A stretch of DNA of 64,000 nucleotides, taken from Adiantum capillus-veneris. Its lineage: Eukaryota; Streptophyta; Polypodiopsida; Polypodiales; Pteridaceae. Shown here piece after piece: positions 53,099 through 64,000 of this stretch. How positions within the stretch are numbered: position 1 is the stretch's first letter; each line of letters starts with the position of its first letter. A model generated the notes under the pieces. That model had not been told where the DNA came from, ran no database searches, and was given only the letters and a program-made list of their open reading frames with translations. The stretch lies in NCBI GenBank assembly GCA_014529385.2, contig CM043942.1, positions 23,178,491 through 23,242,490 on the forward strand, given 5' to 3'. Made by a program: the position numbers and the translations under genes.

Positions 53099-56000
53099 CT
53101 AGTCGGTGGAAAGGTCTACTTTAACTTTACCTATGGATACAAACTGTGTTCTTGATTCTTGTGACATTTGCAACTCTGAATCTAACATTAGTGTTACTTG
53201 TATCTGTTGCTTGCTATATCTTGGAAAGTAGAGTAAGAGCATTGTTTCTTCTATGTAGGCCTTGTGTTGGTCTAACCATTGATGTCTAAGGATAACATCT
53301 GCTTGCATGTCTTTTGAATACTTTACGTGAAACTTTACCTGCTCTTCATGCTTTTGGATGCTAACAATAGCAACCATATCTTCTTGATATGTATGCATAC
53401 TTAGCGTTGTTTTACTATCATGTTTGCATGAAGTGATTTGGAGGATCCTTTGGATACTATCTACAACCATATTGCGATTTGCTTCTTTGTCCACTAGAGC
53501 ATTGCATTGGACACTTGCTCCATTGGCACTACTGAGGACTATAGCTCTCCTCATTGATGGTTCTCTTGAAGATCCTTGCTTTTGCCATGGTGTCATCTTG
53601 ATCTAGCCTAGTCTCTATGGAAGGTGATTTGAGGCTTTGTTTTCCAATTTGACTTACATCAGCTGATTCAGCTGGCAGTGTGTCTAGATCTTTGGACTTC
53701 CTAATGCTTCGTGGGTGTCCGCAACCTTGATCTTCTTTACTTCTTGTTGTGATGTTGCTTCCATCTCATTGGATGTTGTGGTTACTTTTTACTTTGTTTG
53801 ATCTGCTATTGTTATTGCTTAATCTGCTTTAAGTTCTTTTGAGGTTCTGTTCAATGGAGATGATTCATCTTCAATAAGCTCTTCTTTGGCATTGGTCTCC
53901 ATTTTAATTGTGCTTGAGGACTTTGTCTTGTCGTCCCTGAGTGACCAGTCTTGGTCTTCATTGTTTATTGTCTCTGAAGACTACATCCTATTTGAAATAT
54001 GTATTTCTAGAACCTTTTGATTCCCAATATATAATGTCGTCTGGTAAACTTTTTGCATTTACCACATGAAATTGAGCTTTGAGGTTTTGTGAATCTAGTT
54101 GAATGGCAGTGGAAATGATTCCCCATCATTCTGCTCATTTGATTCTAGATATGCTAATGAATTTAGGAGCATCTTCTAGCTGTGGTTGGCCACATTTCTT
54201 TCAAGTTCAAAAAGACATGAGGTTCTTGTCTAGCTAAACTTCTAGCTTTACTTCACTTGCTAGCTTTTCTTTGTTTTCACCAGTAATGTTGCGCTTGATC
54301 TTCTCAAGATTTGGGTCTGAATTGACTGACTTTGCTGTGGTTATGTCCTTCGGTTGAAATTTTTTGTAACTTTCTTGCTTTGATCACCTACCTCAATCGA
54401 TGCTGAGTCATTTGGCTGTGATACTGCACCTTTTGATTGCAACTATTGAGCATTTTCTACCTGCATCTAAGTAACCTTTGATCTTAGAAGATCGATTGTA
54501 CTTTTCAATAGAATCTATCTCTTCGGAGGAGATTTTGGTGGTGACTGTTGTGTAGCCTTTTGAGCTTCAATTTTTGTTGATTTTGGACTATCTTTCACCT
54601 ATTCTGGTAGCTTGAGGCTCTGCATCAACTTGAGATAATCCTTGACTTCAATCTAGCCATTTGTAGAGGTGTATAGGGTATTCATTGCATCTGTATCCCT
54701 GTATGCATATGTGAGCTTGGTCCATGCAATTACTTGAACACTATTGGGTTGCTTGGATTTTGACTTTGACTGGTGGAGATTAATTGGAACCTTTGTCCTT
54801 GATAATGTTCATAGAGGCATTTGTTTGCAGACTCTGATGGAATTCGGGTCAATGGGAAACTTCCAACAACCATATGATCTTTCAATGGTTTTTGCTTTGA
54901 AGGGGTCTATTGGCTAGAAATTCTAGTGCTTCTAATTGATGTAACATTTCCTGGTACTAGAGCTGAGCTTGATGGGTTTGTAGCTCCCCCCTTCCTAGGG
55001 TGATCACTAAAGCTTTCTCCATGAGCTGGGTTCCATAGTGTTTGACTTTGATTTGATCTCACCTTTTGAGATTGTGAAGGCATATTGTGTGTAGCACTGT
55101 TGATGTTTGGCATTTGGAAACCTTCTGTTTAGTTTCCTATGAATCTCTGTGAAACATGACAAATAATTCCCCAAGTCAAGCTGTAGATAGCATTATCTTT
55201 GCCCTGATATTCTCTATCCCATGGGTCTTCTATGATATGAGCTTCTGTGTTTTTAGGACCCAAGGCATCATAGATTTTAGACTCTCATCTATATCTATGA
55301 CTATTTTGGTCAAAGTAGATGGTTGTTTGGTCACAACATCGAAGCTTGATTTTGGATGGAGGAGAGTTTGACTCTGAACATATTTTTGGGTTCACTTGGG
55401 TAATGTCATTCAACTCTAGAGAGGATGGGCTATAATAGATTCTATCCTCTGAGATGAACCATCCTTCCCGACCTATCACTGGGCCACTTCTATGAGCTGG
55501 TATGTGGGCCGTTCAAACATCGATCTATCCTTTTTGTACAATTGCCCTTTTCGCTCTACATAATGTACGTATAAATTATGTGTACCATACAATAACATCA
55601 TTCACGTTGATATGTCCCTTAGCTCGTGAATGATTGCACATATGTGACAGTGGATGCATAATCATTTGCAAACCTAACATTCTTTTTAACATTCGATGAT
55701 ATCTAGACACTTTGATCAAATTCACATATGAATTTGTTGTTCAGAGAATTAATCTTAAGCTTTTCATGTGCTTGTGCATCTTCATGCAAATTTTGACTTT
55801 GTCGTGCTTTTATTGGTGCTTCTAATGGTAATGTAGAATCATCTGATTGTACAAAAAGTGATGAGGTAGATGCACTTACATCGGGATTCACATTTTCAGT
55901 TTGCTCCATGCTTTGCTTGGTAGATGCTCCATCTCAATTGGCTAGATTTCTTGGACAATCCTCTGGAAATGTCCACCTTTTCTTCCACAATCTAAGCAAT

Positions 56001-56617
56001 ACACCATGAGTGGTGGTATTTCAACCGGTTCTTTCATCTCAAGCTCTCACTGAGGATTTTTTGCCTCGGTTTTGACAAATTGTCAGCATATTTCTTTAGA
56101 ACACTGAGCATCAAGCTATAGATTGCTCCATCTTGACCTTTCTACCATCGTGACTTGGTTCTCCAACTAGTTTGGCTTCTATTGGTTGGTTGTTGGATGT
56201 TCCATTTTTGGATCTTGACTATAGATTCGACCATTGTAGTCCATGTACAATGATTCTGATTGCATATGCACCAACTGTATGGTTTGTTGACTTGTGCATA
56301 TGTTTGCATAAACACTTGGGGTCAATTTTTTGCACTTCTATCTGCACCTCATCTTTGAGCTTACAATATGTGGCTCCACTAAAATCTGTAAACATCTGGG
56401 AGTTCTCTGGATCTAGCTTTACTCTAATCAATACGATCGTGGCTCATGTGCTACTTTTGCTGTTCATAAGATACCTATGGCCTTCTAAATCTGTATACAA
56501 AACCTTATCACCATTATAGCCATGGAGTTTTAAAACTTGCACCGATGCATTTGTGCCTTTGCTACTGCCATTGACTAGCTTTGCTTCACTTGAACTTTTT
56601 GCTTGGATTGAATCCAT
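53099..56617 (-). pseudogene. Element G gag/protease-like coding remnant
   Basis: A minus-strand frame begins at ATG 56,617 (MDSIQAKSSSEAKLVNG) and decays through many stops. Recognisable parts: VRVKLDPENSQMF-like segment (56,431-56,219); a knuckle-like CLDCGRKGGHF at 56,010-55,962 (last Cys missing); a Ser/Gln-rich part (ATHNMPSQSQKVRSNQSQ, 55,113-54,907). Then a retropepsin-like stretch 53,596-53,099: ALVDKEANRNMVVDSI (catalytic DSG lost) and ADVILRHQWLDQHKAYI. A Lys/Glu-rich segment lies between. RT is absent. Gag-pro order and the primer site at 58,806 favour a gypsy element; assignment of the first part is weak. Confidence 0.45.
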
Positions 56618-57174
56618 GTTGTTTTTGGTCTGTAAAGATGTCTCCTTGTAGATTCTATTATTGCATCGTAAAATTCCTCCTCCTCAGGTTGAAAAAATTT
56701 CTTGTGCCAAAGAAATTTTGGTAGTTGAATACTTTTTAGACATACAAAGAGTTGGGCAACTCTAGATCGAATGCATTAGAATTTGAAACGATGAAAAACT
56801 ATGGCTCTAAATAGCTTGATCTGCAATCACATGTACCCTTGGTGATAACAAGCTATCTTTGGAGCGCCAAAGATAAAATTGCTATCTTGGGATCACCAAA
56901 GATAAAATTGCTATCTTCGATAAAATTTTACTATTACAAGAGATTTTTGCCCAAGGTGATGTTTCTAGGTGTTTACATGTAGTTTCAAGTTTCTCCACTG
57001 AGTTTCACAAAGTTTGAACTATATGTGAGTGGTTTACCATCCATGTTTGTCCCTTCTTGAAGGTTTCCATTTGTTTTGGTGTTTCAAGTCTCTACACAAC
57101 TTTAAAATTGTTCAAACTTTCTCAAGAGCTCTATAATGCTCAATGGAAGCCATGTCAATGAAAATCTTGCCAAA

Positions 57175-57860
57175 ATCACCTTTCTGGTAGAGAATTTATT
57201 TTATGTGCGCTTAAGATAAAATTCTCCAAAATTGAACTTGACCACTTGAATAGGGTTCTTATGATAGAACAAAGTTAACCTTGGTTTCAAAATAAAAAAA
57301 TCACCTTTCTGGTAGAGAATTTATCTTATGCACGCCTAAGATAAAATATTCCAAAAATGAACTTTGAGTACTTGAATCTTATGATAAGACAAAGCTTACC
57401 TTGGTCTCAAAATAAAAAAATCACCTTCCTAGTGAAAAATTTATCTTCGACGCGCATAAGATAAATTTTCACTATTTTAAGTGATTTTCTCCCAAGCTGA
57501 TTTTCTTGGGCTTTTACATGTAATCCTGGTGTCAAATCAAGAAAATCACCCTTCTGGTGAAAATTTTATCTTCGATGCGTGTAAGATAAAATTCTCCAAA
57601 ATTGAACTTTGAGTACTTGAATGGGGTTCCTATGATAAGATAAAGCTTACCTAGGCGTCAAAATAAAAAAATCACCTTCCTAGTGAAAATTTTATCTTCA
57701 ACACGGATAACATAATTTTTCACTCTTTCAAGTGATTTTCTCCCATGGTGGTTCCTTTGGTTTTGACATGTAATCCTGGTGTCAAATCAAGAAAATTACC
57801 CTTCTGGTGAAAATTTTGTCTTCGGTGTGTCTAAGATAAAATTTCCTTGTTTCAACATAT
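57175..57860. repeat. ~123-bp tandem array with palindromic core (six units)
   Basis: Units start at 57,175, 57,300, 57,420, 57,545, 57,671 and 57,795 (each ATCACC or ATTACC; spacing 120-126). Two half-types occur: one ending in TTGAACTTTGAGTACTTG... and one in AAGTGATTTTCTCCCA.... Each unit has TTATCTT, ten bases, then AAGATAA, a palindrome decayed in the middle. Single diverged copies lie at about 56,880-56,980, 58,123-58,144 and 58,415. Confidence 0.85.
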
Positions 57861-58805
57861 TTTTTACCAATATGACTTGTTTAGATTCTTATATGTGATT
57901 TCAAACTTGTCCAATGAGTTTCACAAAGTTTGGACAGTTTACCAATGTTTTGTCACCCTTTTCGATCCCGTAGTCAAGATTTCCAGTTTTCTTGGTTTTT
58001 TTAATCCTTGCACAGCTCCAAATTTGATGAAACTTGCTTAGGAGCTATATTATGGTCTAAATAGACCCTATGAGTTGAAATCTTGGCAAAATACCCTCTC
58101 TGGAGAGATTTCTATCTTCGGCGCGCCTAAGATAAAACTCTGTTAGGTTTTGATCTTTTTTATTTTTTTCTTCACAGATTGATTTTCTCACAAGTTTTAG
58201 GATTTATCCACACCCTCATTTCAAGTTTTAGCTTGATTTGACTTTTCCTTGTTGATTTTCTCTAAAGTTTGTGGTTTTTTCCAATTTTGTACTTGACCAA
58301 GTGTTTCAGTGAGCCAAATGTTTTTAAAATCAATGGGGATGGGCTAAACAAGTTGGTCTACCACGTTGCAAGTTCAATTTCTCAGTTTCAATCCTAGAAC
58401 CCCCTGTCTATTTTAGGCGCGCCTAAGATAGATTTGATAATTTTTTGGTTTCTCTTCAATGCACCCTAGATCAAATGCAATCCTGTTGGTTTTCTACTTA
58501 CCCTACTCCTACTGATCATAAAAAAAGAATGTAGAAAGTGAAAAATTCAACTTACACATTCAGTCTCAACTTCATACTTTCTACTTAGATGACACCCTTA
58601 TCAATCACTAGCAAGTCTCAAGGATCTTTTCACCTAATTCGTCCTACTGAACTAATGCTCCCGAGGTCCTTACCAAGTATCTCTACTCTCAAGCACCTCG
58701 TAGCTATGATAAAGTCAGAAAATGTGTTACTCTAGCCAAAAATAGAGAAAGTAGGCGAAATGTCAGTGAATGCTTTGGGGTTTTCTCTTTTTTAGGTTGC
58801 CTCGT
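57861..58805. other. Leader of element G
   Basis: Non-coding between primer site and the tandem array. It includes the least-decayed palindrome (58,123-58,144, centred on GGCGCGCC). Confidence 0.5.
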
Positions 58806-58823
58806 CCCCGGCAACGGCACCAA
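58806..58823 (-). other. Primer binding site of G, tRNA-Asp
   Basis: The minus strand reads TGGTGCCGTTGCCGGGGA, one mismatch to the tRNA-Asp complement, three bases from the LTR. Confidence 0.88.
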
Positions 58824-58826
58824 AAT

Positions 58827-59908
58827 GCCGGCCGGTTGCCAAGCCTCACCATATCGATGCTAGCAAAGTGAGAACCACATACATAAAATGTCAATCCGTG
58901 GGACATAGCTGACCCGACTAGTGCATGGAGGCTACAAGAGATGGCCAATCTCTTGGAAAATTCAAGTCTAGTGTGCTCTCACCTAGATCGGTCTTAGGTG
59001 TGTGTCAGACATATAGAACCACTTTGCTTAACGCAAGCTTGATCCGATCCCTATGTGCGCAAAAGTCATTTTTGACACTGTCAAAATCGTGCATAAGATA
59101 AACAACATGTTTATCGCAATCCTAAATGTTGATTTCATGTAGCTACAGTGCTCCAAACGTGCCAAAACTTAGTACGTAGAATGTGCAGAGTATCCTCAAC
59201 ACTCTCATGTGCTCAAATGTAATTTTTGACACTCCAAAAAAAATCACACATAAGATAAACAACCTATTGTAGGTCAATCAATTTCGGACTCTAAAGCAGT
59301 CTATATCTTTCTTAGGACGTGCTCTATCTATTCTTATGGTCAAAAATCAGTTTAGATGCGTGTATTGTGCATAGGGAATGGAAATAACTCGTAGATGGAC
59401 ATGACTAAAACCACGAAGTCAGCTTGAAAAACTTACGTAGAAAGAGAGAGCTCTACTTGCAAACGTGTTGGTATGCTCGGATTTGCAATGCAACACCACA
59501 GGAGGGAGAAATGAAAGATTGAAATGGGAGAGAGCTCACTACTATACTGCAACGTGCGCTTACTTCCATTATCCAAAACTTAGGTCCAAAGTTACAAAAA
59601 GTGGCTTTTACACCTTAGCCGTGTCCGGGCGCCCAAGACCTTTGAGACTCCACAACTTACTGTATCTGCAACCTAGGCACACTATCCGACCTATTCTTTA
59701 CATCTTAGAGCTCTCATTGAGCACGTGACACATTACAATCATCACAATGGCTAAATAAATCAGGAAATTACAATACATGGCCATTTTGGAAAAATGTGAA
59801 AAATGTGTAACTCCAATCTTCACTGCTTCTTCATATTCATCTTTGATGTGCATTCATAAGAATTTGGTCTTTAGCAAATCTTGTTGACTGACGCCGGCTC
59901 AGTTAACA
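58827..59908 (-). mobile_element. 5' LTR of element G (Tat/Athila type)
   Basis: On the minus strand it starts TGTTAACTGAGCCGGCG and ends CGGCCGGCA next to the primer site, 1,082 bp. The TGTTAAC start is shared with B's LTRs. No partner LTR is in the window; the 59,908 edge rests on TG and the resemblance to B. Confidence 0.6.
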
Positions 59909-62600
59909 TCTATCTCCAATAATGGCACCCCTACCTCTCGGTGCGCACAATATGTAGGGCTTTTGTATTTTTTCCATAACTCTGCAGTATCCTCTTCTTC
60001 CCCCATCAGCATGTTGGCTTGCCCCAAAGGGGTGAGGCATTAGTGACACCTCCCCTTTTTCCTAAAGAAAAAAGACATGTTATTTCATAAAAAAACCAAA
60101 AAGTAAAGATGTCTCCCCCCTTCATTCTTCGTGAGAAAGAATCCATGTTTGATTAGATGGTGAGAAAGAATCCATGTTTGATTAGATGGGTCATCATATG
60201 TCACATTTTCATCAGTTGATGGGATTGCATTCAAAGGCAAGTTAGGTTACGCGCAATTCCATCATTTACCCACTCATGCTATTCTTCCCATCTCTCGACA
60301 GTCAAAATGGAGCCTATAGGGGTTGCTCTTCCCTCCATCGTCATGTCTGTTGCACTCTCTCCCTCTCAAGAGCTGGCATGTGGCTATGATGGCCCTTGTG
60401 CTTGGTCTTCCCCTCATGTAGTTGTGCCCATAAAAATGATATTGAAGGGTGCCAACCTAAACACACACTTAGCTCTATTTTTGAGTTGTCACGCTACCTT
60501 TCAAGGCCGCTAAATCTAGTAACGGCTCACACTCACATTTGCTCGACTCCATCACTCTGATGAGGTTAGGTTTGTCAACATTGCTGAAGAAAATGTTTTA
60601 TTATATGGCATAGGGAATAGTGTGTATCTCCTTGCATCAATCTTGGTGCAATTCATATAACAATAATGCTTGTCCTTGCAGGACGTTTTTACCTATGATC
60701 CACCCAAAATGAGTCTTTGTTGTGTTGTTTGCCTGCATGCACGGGTGAGCCCAAAACTCAACAAGATTTTGTGAGGGTGTATTTAATTAGATCTAAACTT
60801 AACACACCAATCTTGTGCTACAGGGTGTTTGCAATGCATATCCAAACTACAAATCTATGTGTTCCAGAGAGCTGAATTGCAAGGACAAGTGCACTCCAAA
60901 TTGACTATCGAGCGATTGCCAAGAAGCTGCCCTACCCTAACCTTGATTATCTCGAATTCCCTAGGGATGGTAAAAGTAATGAACTCCATAGAAGGCCCAT
61001 ATCAAGGCCAAGATGAATCCTGAGATGAATTCATTTTAACCAACATTAAAATTTTCCATCTCTTGTAAGGTTCAATTATTGTTTAGCCATTATGTTATTT
61101 TTTCCTGCTCTTGTCACAAGTCTGATGGGTTGCTTCCACTCATGTTGCGGGTATTTTTTACATATCAAATATGCATATTTCTCTTAGTTAATGGAAAATC
61201 CCATGGTATGCTTAAACTTTCTTATTTGATGACCAATGTAATCTTATAGATTTGGTTCTTAATATTTCTTGTTTGTGTCTTGAAGGTTAATCGATTTTCA
61301 ATCACTCCTCCTTACCTACCGCATCTCCCCACATGCTTCAAGGAATCTAACTCTCATCTAATTGTGGATTTTTCCTTTTAATCTACAACTTTTTTATGCC
61401 TGGCAAGCATCAACATAGGCAACATAGTTTTCTTATTTAGCTTAGAGAATCAAGAAGAAAAGTATAAATTTAAAGGTTATATCCTTGGACTTGTTGTCAA
61501 GTGACAAGAGAAAAACTTGCTATGTGATGTCCCCCAAAGCACAAGTATGCAGCTCGTTAGGACTGTTTATGGTATGTTTGTGGGTTGTTTCCTTTTAGAC
61601 CCTGTGTAGTTACATGGTGTCTTTGATATCTTTCTAACTCCACCTGTTCGTCTAGTTTCAACCTTTGTGATGGTCGAAAGCTAGATTTTTGGAGCTAAGC
61701 TAGTCATGTTGAATATAAAAAATACTTACTTTTGATTAATGCTTACATTGATAGTTTTAGTAGCTTAGATTATACTTGTATAGTCTATGTAATGGATTAT
61801 TTGAGATTTTCTATAGCTCTTTGATGTCCAGTCAAAAACACATGCTCAAAGCAAGCATGTTTTCTCTTCGTTGAGCATGTGCATGTTTTGTGACAAGCAT
61901 CTTAAGCATCTCCATGCTCCTCCAAGAATAGATAGAATTTACTATGGTAGGCGTAGGTGACGCGTATTTGTTGGCAAATTTTAGTCAAGCATTGCTTATT
62001 TTTTGTTCAACAACATAATAGGATTAGTACACGTAAGATAGGGGGACTTTTGGGAATACTCAAAAACCCATATGTAGGGGTTTATGTAAGTTATATGATC
62101 TCTATAGATAGGTTAGGTCAGTATGTATGGTTCCATATATTTAAGGGAGTTTTGGCTATAGGGTTGCTCGTAGGTGACATCCCTCATAGGTAATAGTGAA
62201 TCCCCTAGGACACCTATTGGGTATACTCTCTTGAAGAATTCAATGCTATGCTACGCCAACCATTTAGGAGGCCTAGGAGATAAAACCATTTGTAAATACA
62301 TCATGATAATCTAACAATACTTGATTAAGTCTATTGCTTTGAGAAAAAAAGCCAAATTTTCCATTATCATCCGTGGAAAGATGGGATGACAGAAAGCTAG
62401 TACTTATGATGAATGATGTAGAAATTGGGTATTTCATAAGAATGGGAGAAATATCCTACAATGGACCTCTCTCTTTGTTATCTATTATAAGTTTGATTAG
62501 CATGAGTATGTTAAGGTAGTTGTCCATCTATTTGTAGTTTGTACATGTATTGGCAAAAAACAAACCATACATAAGGATTGTTAGGTTTGCAACGACTGTG
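59909..62600. other. No gene recognised
   Basis: Short frames only. A 25-bp direct repeat (GGTGAGAAAGAATCC...) lies at about 60,129-60,190. A possible acceptor (TTGCAG) near 60,679 precedes a short frame that stops within 30 codons. A frame at 61,957-62,193 has no known domain. Confidence 0.4.
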
Positions 62601-62645
62601 GTGGGTGAAGATGTAGGAGAGCCATGGGGTAGGGAGAGCGAGTGT

Positions 62646-62648
<3 letters not shown>

Positions 62649-62715
<67 letters not shown>
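62649..62715 (+). repeat. (GA)n microsatellite
   Basis: About 33 GA units, followed by AT-rich sequence with TATATA. Confidence 0.95.
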
Positions 62716-62717
<2 letters not shown>

Positions 62718-62752
62718 AGACATTAGAGAAACAAAAACGAGACACTCTTTAT

Positions 62753-62909
62753 TTTGATTATTGAAGCTTCTACATATATATAGAAATTGGAGAATTAGGT
62801 CAAGCATCCCTTTTACCATGCATGTAATGCTATACTTTGATTATTGAAGCTTCTATATATATGTATAAATTGGAGAATTAGGTCAATCGTCCCTTTTACA
62901 ATGCATGTA
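62753..62909. repeat. 83-bp tandem duplication
   Basis: Two units, starting at about 62,753 and 62,836 (TTTGATTATTGAAGCTTCTA), both with TATATATA and ending ATGCATGTA. Confidence 0.85.
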
Positions 62910-64000
62910 CCAGACTAAAGGGTGGTGTGTATTAGTTTTTGAGTGGGTTGCTTCCCACGGGTTGGACCAAATAGGGCTTGAACGCAACAATTTTCCCTCA
63001 AGCCCAAACCACAAACAATGGTCTAAGGATAGACCACAGAAGAGTCCAACAAAACCACCTAAAACAATGAGAAGAAGGCCCCCCCCCCCCCCCCCCCCCC
63101 CCGTGACAAAAACATCGGTGTGTGTGTACTTCCCTTGGTCAACAAGCAGAGTGGGGACAAGAAGAACTCAACCAAACAGAAAAATGGGAGGTCTTTCAAT
63201 GTTTTCTATGGCAATGTCTATACCCGTGCAATTCTGACACAAGAATAGCTAACAATAGACAAAACTAAACCAAAACTATGTGTGGAACATGTAAAAAACA
63301 AATTTTGGAAAGATTGCATGTATTGAAAACCACGTCCTTGGGGAAACTATTTGCAAAAACCAACAATCAAGGCTTTCTATTTCCATTGTGATAACCTTTA
63401 AACTCGAGATTTGTTATGCCCATTGACTCCATCAATTCACTCTTGGAGACATCGTTATAACTTTGGCAATGTTTCTTCTTAGATGTGGAGTGATCTTCAT
63501 GCATAAGGTTACCTTTTTCTAGAGCAATGTGTACCATCAGATTGAAAACCTTTAAGAGCTCCACACACACTCTCAAAAAAAGAGGTCACTTTCTACTTGC
63601 TTCACAGGAGCAAGAAAACTAGAAGTTTCAATAGTTGATATATTAAGCACATCGTCCATCATAAGTGAGTATTACTAGCTAAACCATTAGTATGTACAAG
63701 GAAACATGTGAGAGACTCTCTCAACCTACGCCCATTGGCTCGCTCAGTCAATCTACATGCAACCATATTGGCTCTAGTGATAGGCGAGCATGCATATCTA
63801 CACTAGAGCTTGCATGCAAATATTGCAACTCTCTATGGTCTGCAAGTTCCACGATGCATCATGCTAGTGTCACTCACCATACGACTGACAATCCCTGCTA
63901 CAACTTCTCCCACTGCAGCTGCTAGGTCAGGCCTCAACACTAGTAGGCCGTACATGAGACGAGCGAATGCTAACAAGTTCTGTGCAAACCTAGTTGTCCT
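62910..64000. other. No gene recognised, right edge
   Basis: It holds a run of about 23 C at 63,080-63,102 and short frames without domains on both strands. Confidence 0.4.

Noticed and set aside
52876-56617. Endogenous pararetrovirus reading of the G region (knuckle followed by protease)
   Set aside because: No RT, no clear movement-protein motif, and an LTR with a tRNA-Asp primer site lies upstream, which fits a gypsy element better.
56860-58440. CRISPR-like regular repeats
   Set aside because: Units of about 123 bp are contiguous without unique spacers; this is a plant tandem repeat in a retroelement leader.
63080-63102. Run of about 23 C
   Set aside because: Probably a microsatellite or a sequencing/assembly artefact; no functional reading attempted.

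Overview
This window is plant nuclear DNA from a repeat-rich, probably large flowering-plant genome. The evidence is the LTR retrotransposon lineages present: Ty3/gypsy elements primed by tRNA-Met and by a tRNA-Asp-like tRNA, one with chromodomain-like remains, and several Ty1/copia elements. In-frame UAG nonsense codons also dominate, as expected from cytosine deamination at methylated CHG sites. No rRNA, tRNA gene, CRISPR array or bacterial-type operon was seen. Only one candidate host gene is visible, at 5,947-7,126 on the minus strand.

Layout. (1) 1-5,066 holds two decayed gypsy copies (H+ and H-) facing each other, with a 599-bp minus-strand LTR and its tRNA-Met primer site at the right edge. 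(2) 5,067-9,018 holds the candidate two-exon host gene and a non-coding stretch with a 51-bp repeat. (3) 9,019-51,514 is one nested complex. The outer element A (chromovirus type) has LTRs at 9,019-9,715 and 50,839-51,514, about 42 kb apart, flanked by near-identical 5-bp duplications; its gag is at the left end and its integrase/chromodomain at the right end. Between them lie: B1 (12,089-20,242), a Tat/Athila-type element lacking RT, RNase H and integrase; a copia fragment D1 (20,243-20,793); gypsy element C on the minus strand (20,794-43,063), carrying a long extra ORF after pol and a TTAA-flanked 1.36-kb DNA transposon; B2 (27,950-39,940), a two-LTR relative of B1 inserted in C; copia D2 (43,064-45,776); copia E (45,797-49,176); and copia F (49,177-49,890). 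(4) 51,515-59,908 holds element G on the minus strand: degenerate gag/protease-like coding sequence, a leader with a ~123-bp tandem array whose units carry a palindrome, a tRNA-Asp primer site and a 1,082-bp LTR. (5) 59,909-64,000 has no gene I can support.

The most interesting material is in B and C. B2 has, after integrase and in the same frame, a second aspartic-protease-like DTGA domain followed by a module with repeated W-[V/I]-P-K motifs. B1 has lost everything between its protease and that module and reads through the deletion in frame. B2 has instead lost the centre of gag. The ~2-kb block between the two deletion points is nearly identical in the two copies although the flanks differ several-fold more, which looks like exchange between copies. 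C carries an ~800-codon unrecognised ORF downstream of integrase. Essentially all retroelement coding regions are broken. Divergence figures are estimates by eye; no alignment or database search was run.
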